Origin: Albugo candida
Lineage: Eukaryota; Oomycota; Peronosporomycetes; Albuginales; Albuginaceae
Reading direction: 5' to 3'
Assembly (NCBI GenBank): GCA_905220665.1
Contig: CAJNAR010000144.1
Coordinates: 1-64,000 of the forward strand
Length of the DNA stretch: 64,000 bases
Positions 23,690-37,480 of the stretch are shown one piece after another. Below the pieces are notes generated by a model. The model did no database searches and had not been told where the DNA came from. It saw only the letters and a list, made by a program, of their open reading frames with translations. The position numbers were made by a program, and so were the translations under genes. How positions within the stretch are numbered: position 1 is the first letter of the stretch; each line of letters starts with the position of its first letter.

Positions 23690-25230
23690 TTGTTCGATTC
23701 TTCGAGATATTCTGTTGTTGCGGTGAATATGGAAGTGTAGCTGATGTACTATTTACGCTTTGTTGCATAGCTTTGCAAATTTGTGGTTGATATATTTGCC
23801 ACCGTTATATATAGTCAAGGACTTGATCCTTTTTCCAACTTGCGCTTTGACTAGCGCCTTGAATTCAACAACTTATTGAGCAGTTCAGACTAGGTTTGGA
23901 TGAAGTGAGCATGAATTAGATATAAAAGATCGTCGATGAGAATGATCATGTACTGTACTTTGCACCACTTTGAGAATTTTCTGTATCGGCCCAACAACAT
24001 CGCTATGCACCGATTCTAGAAGCGATTTTGTTTTCACTTTTCCATATGCAGAAAATTGAATGGTCTAATGAAGGGCTTCCCATACATAAAGCGTTCGCGA
24101 ATTCCGGAATCTACAATATTCGATGCTGATGTTATATCCATAATAGAACTCCCACAAAATTCTTCATATTCTTCATATTCTTGCTTGATAAATGACCGAA
24201 TGCCAAACTGATTCATTCACAAATATATGTTCCTTGTTCCCTACTTCTCCACCACGATTTGCAACTTTAAGCAGAAAACGTTTTCCTTTCCGTTGTATTG
24301 GTACTACTTCACAAGAAGTATTGCAAAATGTTACTAAGAGCCCTTTTCGGCGAGAGAAGAGACGGAGAAGCTTCTGATCGACATCGAAAACGTACAAGAC
24401 ATTGTCAATTCTAATATTTTTGCTGTTTCTCAGATGCGCATAAACAATATCGACACCTACTGCATCCACCTTGCTTCCATTGGCAGCTGAAGTCGTAATT
24501 CTTCTTTTCGATGCTTTCAAGCCCGAAAGTTATATTTTATTTGGACGCATGTGGCTTCTCCGTCTACTATCAAGGATCCATTTGTTCTGTGCCACTTAGA
24601 ATGTCGTGAAGTCATGAGCTTCTTCACTCTTTTTCTTGGTTCCTTTTCAGCAATGTGCTTGATTCTACCCGTAATTTTAAAGCGGAAAACATTTCCCTGG
24701 ACGTTTTCTGCTTGTTCGGAGACTTTTGTGCTTTATCTTTCCGTAGCAGATTGTTGTGAGCCGTCAGCGCCACTTCATCTGAATACTTCCGATTGATAGT
24801 CTCATATACGTTAAGAAGCTTCTCTTTTGCTTGAACAAATCCATTGCAGTTATGCTCTCTATGATCTTGACAATATAATCGAAATCGTAGGCCACAGTTC
24901 TGAGTAGAATTACACGTTTCTGATTCAAGTCGAAGACAGATCCGATTGCTTGCATTGACATACATGATTTATCAATTCTAAGAAACTAATCCGTCACATT
25001 CCCGCCTTCCTTCATCCTAAATCCATGTAGCTCGCGTTGCTTATTATTCTTGTTATGGAACGAGCGCCTCAGGCAAAAGTTTCAATATCTCCCAATTGAG
25101 GAGTTGTACATGCTAACCTAACTCTGGAATGAAAATTTCGACTAATCACGGTTGAGATTATCGCGAATACCTTCATATCGTTTATTTTCCAATTCGAAGC
25201 AGGAATATCCATTCATTACGGCTATGTAGT
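23690..25230 (-). pseudogene. Ty1/copia gag-protease-integrase fragment
   Basis: On the minus strand from about 25,230 this gives gag (GFRMKEGGNVTD, FDLNQKRVILLRT, DYIVKIIESITAMDLF). The pre-protease region follows (IRIDNVLYVFDVDQK, about 24,410) and then the start of integrase: SVHSDVVGP (first Asp, about 24,010), a degenerate IYNGGKYINHKF (about 23,800) and QQQNISKN-like remnants near 23,720. Frameshifts are frequent. It ends where the Tc1 relic begins. RT and RNase H are absent on this strand; a plus-strand copia tail begins 350 bp to its right. Confidence 0.82.
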
Positions 25231-25577
25231 CGAGGAATTGAAGGATCAAAATCCAAGGCACACGAAATTGAGATGAAGTGGAAACACCTACTGAAGTCAC
25301 ACATGAATATTATCAACTCGGCTCAAGACAATATCGAAAGTATTCTTGGAAATGGGACTCGAACACTGTACAACAGACTCGGGCCCATTAACATGTCATC
25401 AGCATATAATTGGACTTATGCCAGCAAATGCCTTTTTTGTCGGATCCCGGCAAACTAAACAGTCATTTTTAAGGTAGAAGAACTCAGTTAGGTCAAATGT
25501 ATGCTGGAAATACAAGTCGGTTATAATTCAACGAAACGTTTGATGAAAATATATTAGCCATCCAGCATATATCAAAT

Positions 25578-26345
25578 TTGTCGAGAAGTATAACCAGATT
25601 TACGCAAAGCGAGTCTACACACCTGATGTCCAAGGTTAACTATTGTAAAATTAAAGAAGACTCAAAGATGAAGTTTCGTCCTTATCGGTCTTTAGTGGTA
25701 TCATTACTCTACATTTCGAGTGGCAAAAGACTGAATATTGCCTTTTCAGAAGGTCAACTTAGTCAACACTCGGACCAACCCAGGGAAGAGCACTGGAAAG
25801 TACCGTTAAGAGTCTTGCGGTCCTTAAATTTAAAAAGTGACCATTCGGAACAATTAGAAAGTATGCGCGTATAGTGAAGTAGATTGGGCGAATAGACAAA
25901 AGGACAGAAGATTTGTAATTGAAATCATGCTAATGATAATTGGTGTCTCAGTGATTTCAAATGCAAGATTCGGCAAAGTGGAGTTTATAGTACGGCTGAA
26001 GACGAGTATATTTTGTTGCGCTTTCACTCCATATGCAAGAATTAATATGGATCAAGAAATTGTTATCTGGGTTAAAGGCAAATATTGGTCAACATGTGAC
26101 TATTTTTGAGGACAATTATAGCGCGCATGTTATAGCGAAAATAACGAATATCAAAGTCGTACTAAACATATTGATGTTCAATACCATTTTATTCGGCATT
26201 ATCTGGAGAATGGAAAAGTACAGATTGAGTACATTGAATCGAAAAGTCAACTTGCCGATTTCTTGACCAAGCCTATTTCAATGAAGCAATTTCAAGATTC
26301 CATTTATCTGGCGAAAATCAGGAATATTGGGTCGAGGGGGGGTCT
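25578..26345 (+). pseudogene. Ty1/copia RT C-terminus and RNase H fragment
   Basis: It contains PYRSLVVSLLYISSGKRLNIAFS and QLSQHSDQPREEHWKV, the conserved block linking copia RT to RNase H. RNase H remnants with frameshifts follow (IVIWVKG, EDNYSAHVIAK). A polypurine run GTCGAGGGGGGG at about 26,330-26,342 is placed where the 3' polypurine tract would lie. Orientation is opposite to the gag-integrase fragment on its left. The two are therefore either separate copies or one element rearranged by inversion. Confidence 0.8.
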
Positions 26346-29300
26346 TGAAGAACTTCACGAATCCATGCTCACTTCCTCCAGAGAATGTTCGGACCACAAC
26401 ACAAGACTACTTACGCGAAAAGTCAGTGATGGTAATGGTTATACAATTTGCGGTCGAGAAAGCTGCGGTATAGACTTAGACTAGCTAATAGCAAACTAAG
26501 GGCCTATCTACCTCGATACATACTTTCCAATTTTCCTCTCAACATAACAGGGATGGATTCTACGAGTAGACTAGTTCATGACACACGTTCAATTGCAATT
26601 TCACTCGAGAAACTTACACTTCAACGGTGTTGATTTTATTGGAAGGCTACAATGTTTTTTATCATTGTCACTATAATAGCTAATACTTTCATGTATCACA
26701 TTCGACACATTCACTGTAATAAGTAACTTCAAACGCGAAATCATGCTCCTGTAGTTCTACCTATTTTATAAGCTGGATAAAACCTTTTTCGCATGCTCAT
26801 CCTCGTTGGGCATCGTAGACAAGTGCCGCAAACGGAAAAACCTCCTCGTTGAGTATCGTAGTATAGGTGGCGTCCGACGGATAAATCTTTTCGTAATGCA
26901 TGGTGATGTGAATGGGTGACTGTAATTTTCGGCATCAGTACAATTTGTTTTACTCGAAACATACTTCCTACCAGATCTTAAAGAGCACTACAGTTAATTC
27001 ATTTCATGCTCCGAAGGTCCCGATCATCTATAAAGCATCAAAGTTCGAAATCGCCATAAGTTTTCAGAAAAAGTCTTGGCGAGTGTTTTCTACTGTATTT
27101 TGCTTTGGTAGCATTCGACATATTCACCATAGCATGTCAATTCTGTACATGGGACACATATTCTCACGCTTTTATTCCAGAATATAAGTATAGAGTGAGG
27201 TAAAACATTAGTGTTAACTACTTAGACTTGTTTCAGGTGTAGGGGTTAAAGCCCCATGAGGTAGTGGGGAACGTTGAAATAGCTAGAGAGGAACTTCTCC
27301 TTGAACATCAAATCGCTCCCCAAGTCAAAGTAATCTTAATGGGAGGGCAAAATGGTGGCAATGTCAACGCCTGATTAATGTCAATGATGGATGAATGTCC
27401 GCAGAACTGCTTGACCAATGACGTATTCAATTTACTGATCATTATGATATTTCTTGGTGCTGTAATTATGAGCATACGCTTAAAAAAGATTAGCATGGCG
27501 CCCGGTTCAACTCCACTGCTGCTGGATATTCGATACGAAAATTTCCAAAAATTATAGCCTACGATTCAGGAGGAACCTTTCAGACAGCCTGTTGGGATCT
27601 TTTGTAAGGATAGTAGGGCTCTAGTGACTCGGATGCACCAAGAGCACGATTTTGCATTTTCCTTGTGTGGCATCACCTAAGTATAGGTCATTGGAATGGA
27701 TGCAACTAGTAAGCGCTCATTGTAGTAAAATCACTTTGTCGGAGAATAAGTGTATCATCTTGTCTGTATTATAGTACGGAAAATTATTTTTTTCTCTGCT
27801 TTGTAATATTGAGATCTTCTTGTGGCATCTTGTCACGGTGTTTCTTAGACCTATTGCTGTATTCAGAAGTATGACGAGAAATGTTACCCGTTATTGCCTA
27901 AATCAGATAGAATCAATTCTATAGTTCTCATGTATTATGGTGAAGAAAATTTTTCACTATATTCGAAGTAACCCCATCTTCTCTAAACTTGACGTGAATG
28001 GATGGTATGAGTGGCATAGATTTCTCATTGGTTCTCGTATTCATGTTCAGTATTCAGCGTCAAATGGTCTGAGTACGTCAAGTGGTAGCAATGAGTCATT
28101 CCGTAGTATCCGAGGATCTTAATCCATCAGGGTAGTAGACCTGGCAATCAATCTGTTTCTTGTTCTTCTCGTGCTTGATGTGTCTCCCGTTGTCAGTCAT
28201 AACTTTTTCGTCTTACTCTGCGATAAGAGTCCGAACACACTTATGCTGTGCAGCTTTAGAGAGAGCCATGAGTTCTTTTTTGTGGAGCTCATTGCTTCTC
28301 TTCTTATCGCTCGTGCAGCGATTGCTCTTTTCGGTATGCTTGCTGATTAAGGAGAAATCATTCTCTTCCATTGCCAAAACATTGTTTCCCGAAGGCTCGT
28401 AGAGTGATGAGAAGGTACTTGAAAGCTTCGATTTATCTTTACAGTCGCTGAAGATGAGTTTCTTTGGTATATATTTTCTGGTTCTGATTCATTGTGACCC
28501 GGGAAAAAGCAATTAGTGTGATCTACGCTGACTCACCCTTAGTGGTAAAGCTGTTTGGATTGACTCTATTCTATCGAATGAGATAGTATGACTAATCAGT
28601 ACATTTTTTATTGCAACCTTTTACCGAAACGAGCATACGTTCGGAGCCTGCCCACTGGTTCGAAAAAACTCTAATGTAGAACTACATTTATTGGTTTTTT
28701 AATCCCAGTACAACGTCCAAGAGTGGCAAAAATGTTCTAACCGGGTGATATAATCCGCTTAAAATCAAGAGTGGTTATCAAGTATGGAAATTTTTCATGA
28801 CCAAGAGCTTATCACACGCACCTCATTCAGCCACATATTATTTCCTGGTAACTTACAAGCTATCAATGGTCAAGCTGATCTTTCAGAAGCGCTATCCATT
28901 TTCAAGCAAATATGAGTCCTCGTCAACACTTCATGATGATCATTTTATTACCGTCAGGGGGTGGAAGTTAACAGCTATAGACTTGGTCGTTCCCAATGCC
29001 CGGTCCTTAGAAGAGATCGATTATCATTATCGCCGCTGCTCTGAATCTCAACTATTCCGACTCCATAGATGAAGTATGCACACGCATGAGCCAGGCGGGA
29101 CCGCGTTTTGCTTTGAAAGATGAGGCATATCTTTCAGCTTCTAGCGGCTCATTACCTTATAAAGCCTACAAATTTATATGTCTTTTCACTCTCAGTCTCA
29201 GTAGGCGTCCACGCTGCCCTGTGAGAAGCCTGTATGTGTTCATCAAGCTCTGATCACCCGAAAACATTACCGCGTCGAATAGCATCATCACAGAAGTGTC

Positions 29301-30690
29301 TGCATCGTGCTCATAGACATTCAATATGACGCATCTGAGAATGCCAAAGCCTTTATCGAGACATTCTTACTGTTAATGGGCGTTTCCGCGATGCGACATT
29401 ATCCACTTACCATTTTGCGTTTTTCCTGAAGGTTGACCTTTCTCGTTCCCTTTATGATATCAGATAAAGCCGCATATTACGGCATCACCAATTGCTTTGG
29501 TCAAATATACGTAGTGATGACGTCGAACTGCATTCCTGCCGAGTTAATAGACGAAGTCGACTTTGGGGATGTAGGTGTCTAAATATCCATCGTTGCCTCT
29601 TATTGACTTCATTACGCATGCGACGTATCGACAGTTTATGTAAGCAAAATAGTCGGTGGAGTAATCGACGATGCAGCGATTGGAGAAGCGAGAATCGTTG
29701 ATTAAAACCATCTTTCTCGACACAAAAGCGATAAAGTTTGGTGTGTTTGTGCTTGTTTCTCCTTTCTAATCATTTTGTGAGCTAATAAGTAGACAGAAAA
29801 TTGAAAGTAGATCTTACATGTTCCTCAAAGGGGCTATGTCCTACGATTGGACTAGCTCGATTTTTATAATTACCCATGTTATCTCAGATAATAAATATAC
29901 GGGTATTGATATCCCGACAACTTTTTTTTAATTACGTCATGCCTAGTCAAATTATTACTCCCACATTTTTTTCTTGTTTGGAAAATGAATAGATAAATTT
30001 ACATTTTTAACTAATCACATCTATATACACCGTAGATTATTGCTCCCACAACTTCAATCGAGAACTATTTGTGATCGGCTAATACAACTGACATTTTCCA
30101 CTCAGCACATTCTACTCCGAATTTCTATACAGCTTTTACTTTTAGTTGAAAGTATTCGAAATGCACTTTTTGCAATTAAGGTAGAAGTAAAAGTATATAT
30201 GTTTAGTATTAACCTTGTTTCAACACTAAAGCATGCATTTGCAATGGCATACACAGAATTGGCTATGTCACGTTTCACATGACGTCCTTCTGGTCCCACA
30301 TGGTGATCGTCTCTCCTCGTCCCATCTGCCATGTTGCCCGAAAACAGCCATTCAGGTAAGGTCGGACTTTACCTGTAATGGGTCTCGCAGTTGATATCCA
30401 AACCCGTGACGAACTGTCAGATAAGGGTATCCTGTAGCACTTTTTCCATCCAATATTCACATCAAAGTTTACATTTTATAATTCTGTACGCTACCTACAA
30501 GTTTGAACATGCTTCTCTGACCAGTACCTTAGATCTACAACACATTTGAGGATCTTTTCAGAGCTGTAAAAGAGTTTGCATAGCTTTACAAGCTGTTCAC
30601 TTCTCAATTTGCCGGCTACTAAGTAACCCGCTAATTTAGTAAAAACACCTCGAAAAAACTACTTTTTTCAACTCTTTCCTCTCGAAAACA
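26346..30690. other. Unassigned 4.3 kb, no recognisable gene
   Basis: The first few hundred bases may include a 3' LTR of the copia fragment, but no second LTR is available to prove it. Beyond that no open frame exceeds about 90 codons. Minus-strand stretches at about 28,140-28,440 (charged, lysine-rich) and 29,400-29,705 read as plausible but interrupted coding sequence in more than one frame. I recognise no family. The region ends in a likely LINE 5' UTR just before 30,691. Confidence 0.4.
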
Positions 30691-33131
30691 ATGGTTCAAG
30701 TCGACATATCGACACAACCCAGGGTGCTAGCGTCCACTTGTAGTGACGTGGCAACCCTCATGAGTCACCCTGTTTTGGGTGATTGCATGTTTGCTGATGA
30801 GTCATCACCCCTGTGTGATGACGTGGAAAGTACCCCCACCCCCAGTGTGACGGTACAGGGTAATACCGGTAGTACCGGTGTAGGATGTGGTACCGGTGGT
30901 ACATGCGGTACTGTCGTTGCCTCGTCACAGGGTGACCAAAACGCAACTGCAACTGTGGACGACACTAACAGTCCTACTCTTGCTGACCTTATCAAGTCAC
31001 AGGAGTCCTTGCGTAAGGACCAGGCAAGAGCTCGAGCGAAATTTCGCGTGGAGCTCTTAAAGCCGAAAGCCTCGGCATCGAGTCTATTATGCGATTTTAT
31101 GCTGATGGACAACATCCCGAGTGGTCGGTGTCGGTAGAAAAATTGGAGGCAGCGAAGCCTTTTAAGGTCTCCAAGGCCACCTTTCCCATGATCCTGGAAA
31201 CAGGTCAAGCGTTGGTGCGTACACCAAACGGGAAAATCCTGTCTTCCCTTACGAAAGGTCATGGGAATCCAGTATTCGAGAGTCTATTGGAGAGCAGAGC
31301 CATTGCTCAAAGGATCAAAGATGCCTGGTGGCAATCTTCGAGTGATGGTTTCCACCGAGGATGCTTGTCAACAGCTGGAGTGCCAGCCGATAACCATCCT
31401 CGGGTCTCAATACTTTTTTCGGGAGTACGATTCTCTCGAATCCAAATACTATCTGGATATATTTGGAGTGGGCGTGGAGGAAGAACGGGTTCCGATTTTA
31501 CGTTACCTTCACAGCCTAGGATGTCCAATAGTCTTTGCTACTTTACGCGAAACTGTTCCGTGAAAGGGTGTCGTGATGTCGACGTGGAGAGTGTACTTTA
31601 GTACTCCTACGTGCCCTCCACAGCTGGTCCTCGTCGGTAAATATGCGAACAAATTGCATACGAAAAGTTGCTTTACCCTGTGCGAAGGAAACACGCTCCT
31701 ATCCCATCGGAACGACCACGTTTTGGTCAACGTGGTCCTTATTGCTTGGATTTGTGTGCTATATCAACCACGGTAGCACGGCAACAACAATCGAACAAGC
31801 AAAAGAAAAAGCAAAACCACATTCAAAATCAACCGCAACAAAAACCAAAAAAGCAACCAAAACAAACAAACGCGACAACGGTGCTCGTGGTGGCACCACA
31901 AACGGTAGTGAAGCCAGTTCACAGTCAAGAATTGGAAGCGAGGAAACCTGAACGGAAGCTATCCGATCAAATCTCGTTGGAGCTCAATACTCCCCCAACT
32001 ATCACACCACCAGGGGCATCAGCCTTATTGCAGCCGTCTCCTCCCATCCTCCAACTGACCAGTCAGTCATACTCACAACCACGGGTAGAGCGGGATGGGG
32101 ATGTATCCATGAAGTTGGCATGGACGAGTGGAAAACGTAACCGGGTGGAGCCGTTCGAACAAATGGTCTCCAAAGCACCATCTCTTGCGCTTCCGAAGCT
32201 AGCGAAGAGTAATTATTTTTCTGTACTCGCAACTATGGAGGTGGAGATCGAAGAAGTAAAAGCGGTTGCCAATCCGGAGAATGGAAATCGCGTTCAAATC
32301 ATCCCCGTGAAAGCACGGATGCCACAAGAGGTGGCCACCTCGAAAGAGGCGGCACACTTTTATCAGAAAAGGCACACAACGATCGAGAAATCGGAGCGAC
32401 CAACCCGAGTTGGTGAAATAGGGGAGCTAATGGAAATCGATTCCAAAAATGCCCTTCACTCACTCCGACCGGACAAGCTGGTTCAAGCGGATGCTTGCAT
32501 CCTTCATGTGCGGAAGCTAATCCAGTTCTGCACAAATCCGGACAAAATCATCCGAGCGGCACTTGATCATCCGATAACGATGAATGGTGTGCTACTCGCA
32601 TGTATGGAGTCGAACGATAAAGCTTTGGATGAAGTGGCGCATCTACTTATGATAAATCGCGTTTTTGCAGCGTACAATCTCGGCGAGGATGTTACGTTTG
32701 CGACGCGATGGAGTCGCCACGTTGGTGGAAAAGTTCCTTCCAAGCGATCGGTATTGTTCGAGAAAGTAATGTCGTGGTGGACGTCAGTGCCGGACATTGT
32801 TATCGGTTTGACTCGAGCAACGAAAGCTCTCGCGTTGTTGGAACTTTCATTCATGTGTACTGCTCCGACATTCTACACCAACGACCACTGGATCCAATAT
32901 CTCACCAATGGACCAGTGGTCTGGGTTCAGGGTCATCATTTTCGTTTACTTCCAACCAATGTGATCATATCCTTCTTCCGCGCCGACGTTGGCATAAGTG
33001 TTGGTCTCAATGGTTTGGAGGTAGATGGCGTGAACTTCTCCATGGTGACATCGCTGAGCTTTCCGTCAATCTCAGCTTTTTTCCAGAGGTACACACAACA
33101 CTTCACCTCTCACAACAAGATGGTGAAATGA
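30691..33131 (+). pseudogene. LINE copy 1 ORF1
   Basis: It starts MVQVDISTQP in a Thr/Gly-rich N-terminus (TGSTGVGCGTGGTCG). It then shifts frame near 31,060 into a globular region (QALVRTPNGKILSSLTKGHG; YFFREYDSLESKYYLDIFGV), and a stop follows at 31,561. A final long open piece (31,668-33,131) has a Gln/Lys-rich linker and an unrecognised C-terminal domain. It ends 24 bp before the ORF2 start. ORF1 products of LINEs usually bind element RNA. No intact zinc knuckle was read, so that role is by position only. Confidence 0.75.
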
Positions 33132-33155
33132 GGTTGATTACTGGTCCACTTCAGC

Positions 33156-36100
33156 GTGAATGCTAAGGGCTCCTCGATTATTTCGACGTGGAACAATATC
33201 TCAGCACTCACGGTGAACGTTAATGGAATACATAAAAATGGTCATCTTTTTATCGACCACATCCTATCACAACACTCCATTTGTTGTGTTCAAGAAACCA
33301 AGTTTCACGATCACAACCAACTGGACTCATTTCAGTTTTTATTATCCTCAAAAATGCAGCACAAAATGTTTGTCAATGACCACAACAGTGCTTTTCTCCA
33401 TCCGACTCAAAACCGCAGTGGCGGCGTCATGACAATCCTTCGTTCAGACTTTCCCGGTTACTCAACAGCTGAAGAACTCACCGATCGAAGCATTCGAAAT
33501 CGTTATTTGGTTTTGCGTCTTATCATTCACGACGCACCGGTGTATATTCACAATGTATATGCACCGGTCAAGGCCGAGGAACGAGTGGGTTTTATGAGTT
33601 ATTGCTTTCCAACACTTTCGAATCGACCGCAACACATATCGTATTTGGTGATTTCAACACACCACTCGATCCAGCTATCGATGCTTCGAGTGGAACAATC
33701 CGGCACGAACCAAGTCGATTAGCGTGTTTGGAATGACTTTCACAGTTGGGTGTGGTAGACGCTTGGCGCATCCAACATCCGACTGAAAAAGTATTTACAG
33801 GACCATTACCACGCAAGAATCGACTTGATTATATCTGCATGTCGGAAGAGCTATTCAACATGATATACAAAACCTCTGAGTATTTTCGTCCACGACATGC
33901 GGGAGATCATCTGGCACAAAAAGTAACTTTTGCAAATCCAACTCAATCTCCGGGTCGAGGATATTGGAAATGTTCATTACGACTATTTGAATATCCTAAT
34001 GTTGTCGAAGCAATCAAATTGGAAGCGATTTTGGTGCTCGAACAGTTACGGACAACTTCGAATCCCGGTAAAATGTGGGAAAGTTGGAAGACGCAAATCA
34101 AGAAACAGCTTCAAAGCATTGAAAAAAAGGTTGCACAAGATAGCCGACGTGATGTTGAGTCTAGCCAGCGTGTTTTGGAAGTCGCAGCAGCTCGATATCG
34201 CATTCAAGACACCAATGAGTCACGGTATTTTTACGAATCGAGTCTCCAACAATTTAGAATTTCAGTCGAAAACAACGCGAAATACAACCAAGATGAAAGC
34301 TTCGACCATCACGTGAAGCATATGGAGAACTCTTCCAAGCATTTTTTTCGCCCTCCTGATAGTTCTTGTCGTCGCGTGCCGATCGAAAATGTTACAAAAA
34401 AATGTGGTACCGTGACATCGAACCCGAGGGAGATTATTGACGAATTCAGAGATCATTGGGGTGGTGTCATGGGCTCTGTTTATAGCTCAGAGACCGACTC
34501 AAATGTTCCAAGTGAAAGAAAGCAAAAAAGTTACTCGATTCGATTCAAGCTTCACTTGCCTCAGCAGAGCAAGACCGTCTCTCCACTCGGTTAAGTACGA
34601 CCGAGATGGCGGAAGCGATCAAGCACATGCGGAGTAGTTCTTCTCCAGGTATGGATGGACTACCAGCTGCATTTTATCAGCTTGATCCCGAAACGTTTGG
34701 CGAGTGTCTGAAGATCGTGTTCGAATATCAGCTGGAAAGAGGAATTTTACTTCGATCACAACGTCACTCAGCAATCACACTTTTATACAAAAAAGGATCA
34801 CGAGGTGATCCTGGCAACTATCGACCGATCGCACTACTTTGCGTCGATGTGAAAGTACTTTCAAAAGTGTTGGCGTATCGATTGCAACGTTTTTTGCCAA
34901 AATTGATCCATCAAGATCAAAAAGCATTCGTGCGAGGAAGGTCAATGCATCACCATATTCGACATCTGACCGACATTCAAGACTTGGTCACTCATCGTGG
35001 GGAGGAAGCTTGTGCGACTTTTCTCGACTTTGAGAAAGCTTATGATCGAGTCAATTGGATGTACATGTTTCGCGTTTATGAAAAAATGGGCGTTGGAAAA
35101 AGTTTCATCGACTGGGTTCGTCTTTTGTACAATAACACAAAGGCGCAGTTGATGATCAATGGAAATATCACACCGTCCATTACACCACAACGTGGAGTGA
35201 AACAAGGTGATCCTCTCTCAGCATTACTTTTTCTGATGACGATCGAACCTTTGGAAATTTACTTCGTCAACATGAAGAACATGGCATTTGGATTAATGGC
35301 ACGACTGTCGCAACTGGATTATTTTTTGCGGACGATTCGACATTGCTTTCAGAGACACCAAATGGTGTTTTGACGCAACTCGAACTCGTCCAAGTCTATT
35401 GCGATGGATCGGGTGCGAAAGTCAACTTGAGTAAATCATCCTTGCTCTCGTTGTATCGGACCAAGCCATGTCAACGTATTCCCAATCTGACCATAATGGG
35501 TCCGGAGGATTCGGTCAAGTATTTGGGTATTCCGTTCGGCCAGAAACCAACTCATTCGATGATTATTTCAACTCTCGACAAGCGTTTTTACGATGGGTTT
35601 GGTGTATGGTTCCGACGAGCAAGAACTGTTCGTGGTCGACAACTGGTTGCACAGACGATGCTTTTATCACGTTTGTGGTATTACACGATGCACGTGGACA
35701 TACCAACAGTGACTATTCGACAGTGGCAATCGATGTTAAATCGATTTGTGCTTGGTCGGAAACACAAAAAAGATTCAAAACATGTTCACCTACTCAGCAA
35801 AGCGTTTTTATATGTTCGCCGACAAGATGGTGGACTACAAGTTCCTTTTTTGGTGGGACGACTAAAGCTACAACGTATTCAATTCCTTCAGCAGTTCGCA
35901 TCCGATGCGTCAACAATTATTCCTGTGAATTGGACAACTGCTTCGACAGAATTATTACAACCTATCCAACCTTCCTTTGGACCACACAAGCCGATGGATA
36001 TATTCACCATCGCACCAAATCGACATGGGAAAATGGTTCAATGGGAGAGCATATCGTCATGGTGGAAACACGCATTTGAAATGTGGCATCAGATGGATTG

Positions 36101-37480
36101 GAGCATATCAATATCAGATTTAAATGTTTCACAACGCCGTCAGTACTACATGGAACAGCCGATGTGGTTTCACTGCGACCAAAAATTACATTACGAAGCT
36201 GCTACTCGTCATCCGAGTACGCAGAACGTTTGGTACAATCTTGGCATGGTGGATGAACCACATCGAACATTTCGAAAAACGTTTGCTACACTGTTCGACG
36301 TTCGAAGTTTGCAAGACTTTTTTCGTAAAAGCGACACATGGCCAACGAAGGAAGATTTTGTCGACATGTATTACAACGACGAAGAGCTGAACACATCCGA
36401 TATGTCTGAAGAAAAGTTGCTGAGTCGACTTTACAATGAAGTCACTCAGATTCTCCAGCGTATCCACTCGACGATTGGTCTCATCACTTGGATTATACCA
36501 ACCACAAGTGGCAGATCATTTTATGTGGGAGTAACAAGCACGGAAAGGAAACATTATTTTCCATCTATTACACGCTCACAACTTTCACGAATCGTCTGGA
36601 AACCTCCCGAACCAACCAAGAGTCATCCGATGTCGACACATTGGTTATCACGGGAGAGATCGGACGCACTGGATTCAGAACGAGTTCGAACTTTTATGGC
36701 TACATCACGGCATCTTCAAAAACGTGTATTGCCTATTTACGAAGATTTACAGTTTCGTCTAGCCTTCCGAATGCTGTCAGTTCGATCTCGTTTCTGGTTC
36801 TTAAAGGATATTCAGCCCGACATCATATTGTGCACGCAGCCTTCGTGTGGGGCAGTGGAATCCGATCAACATCTCTTTCTAGAGTGCGATCACACGGCAC
36901 AGTTATGGAGGGAGTTACTCCCTAGTTGGGATCAGTTTTTCTCCTCTCGACCCCGTTGGACGCATATTGCATGTGCAATCGTACCAACCCTACGGTCGGA
37001 TTGGAAAGAATATTTCGACATTATCTCAGATTAATGGTTTGCATTGCAAGCGGTGACACTGCACTTCGTCTGGACAGATCGGAATCGTCGTTTGTTCGAT
37101 CATCGATCAGCAACTCCGAAAGTTCCAGCACTTTCCGTGATCAACACCACGTTTAGTGCGCACGTTCGGTACTTCCGAAGACAGTGTTACGAACAAGAGG
37201 AACGCATTCGGCTTGCAAAGGTGCTGGATCAACTCGCAACGCAAGGATCATTTGGTGGATTTTTCAGAAGCCGAAATCATTACTGCGGGTACGGCACAGA
37301 CAAGTCAAAATGCAAGTGCAACTCAGATCCTAGTCCTAGTTGGCTGGTTATGCTCACCGTAGTGTGGCGCACACCAATTTTCAAACCACGGTACTTTTGG
37401 ACCATTTTCACAAATTTACATCTTTTTCAGCTTTACAGCATTTACAAGCTGGACACAGTCTCGTATAAAGGTTGCTGAGG
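33156..37480 (+). pseudogene. LINE copy 1 ORF2: endonuclease and reverse transcriptase
   Basis: It begins MNAKGSSIIS. The APE-type endonuclease has VNVNGIHKNG, VQETKF, a GDF-type motif in the other copy (FGDFNTP), RKNRLDYI and a GDH motif (about 33,904). The RT domain follows with YKKGSRGDPGNYRPIALL, FLDFEKAYDRVNW, QRGVKQGDPLS and FFADDST (about 35,322). A C-terminal Cys/His stretch (CTQPSCGAVESDQHLFLECD, about 36,830) resembles zf-RVT. Breaks: a one-base loss near 33,590, TGA at 33,734-33,736, a one-base loss in an A-run near 34,527, another near 35,250, and TAA at 37,032. Catalytic FADD is intact at DNA level. It is not functional as it stands. Confidence 0.9.

Noticed and set aside
30758..31262. 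Minus-strand frames opposite LINE ORF1
   Set aside because: They are shadows of the plus-strand ORF1, which has a matching partner in LINE copy 2.
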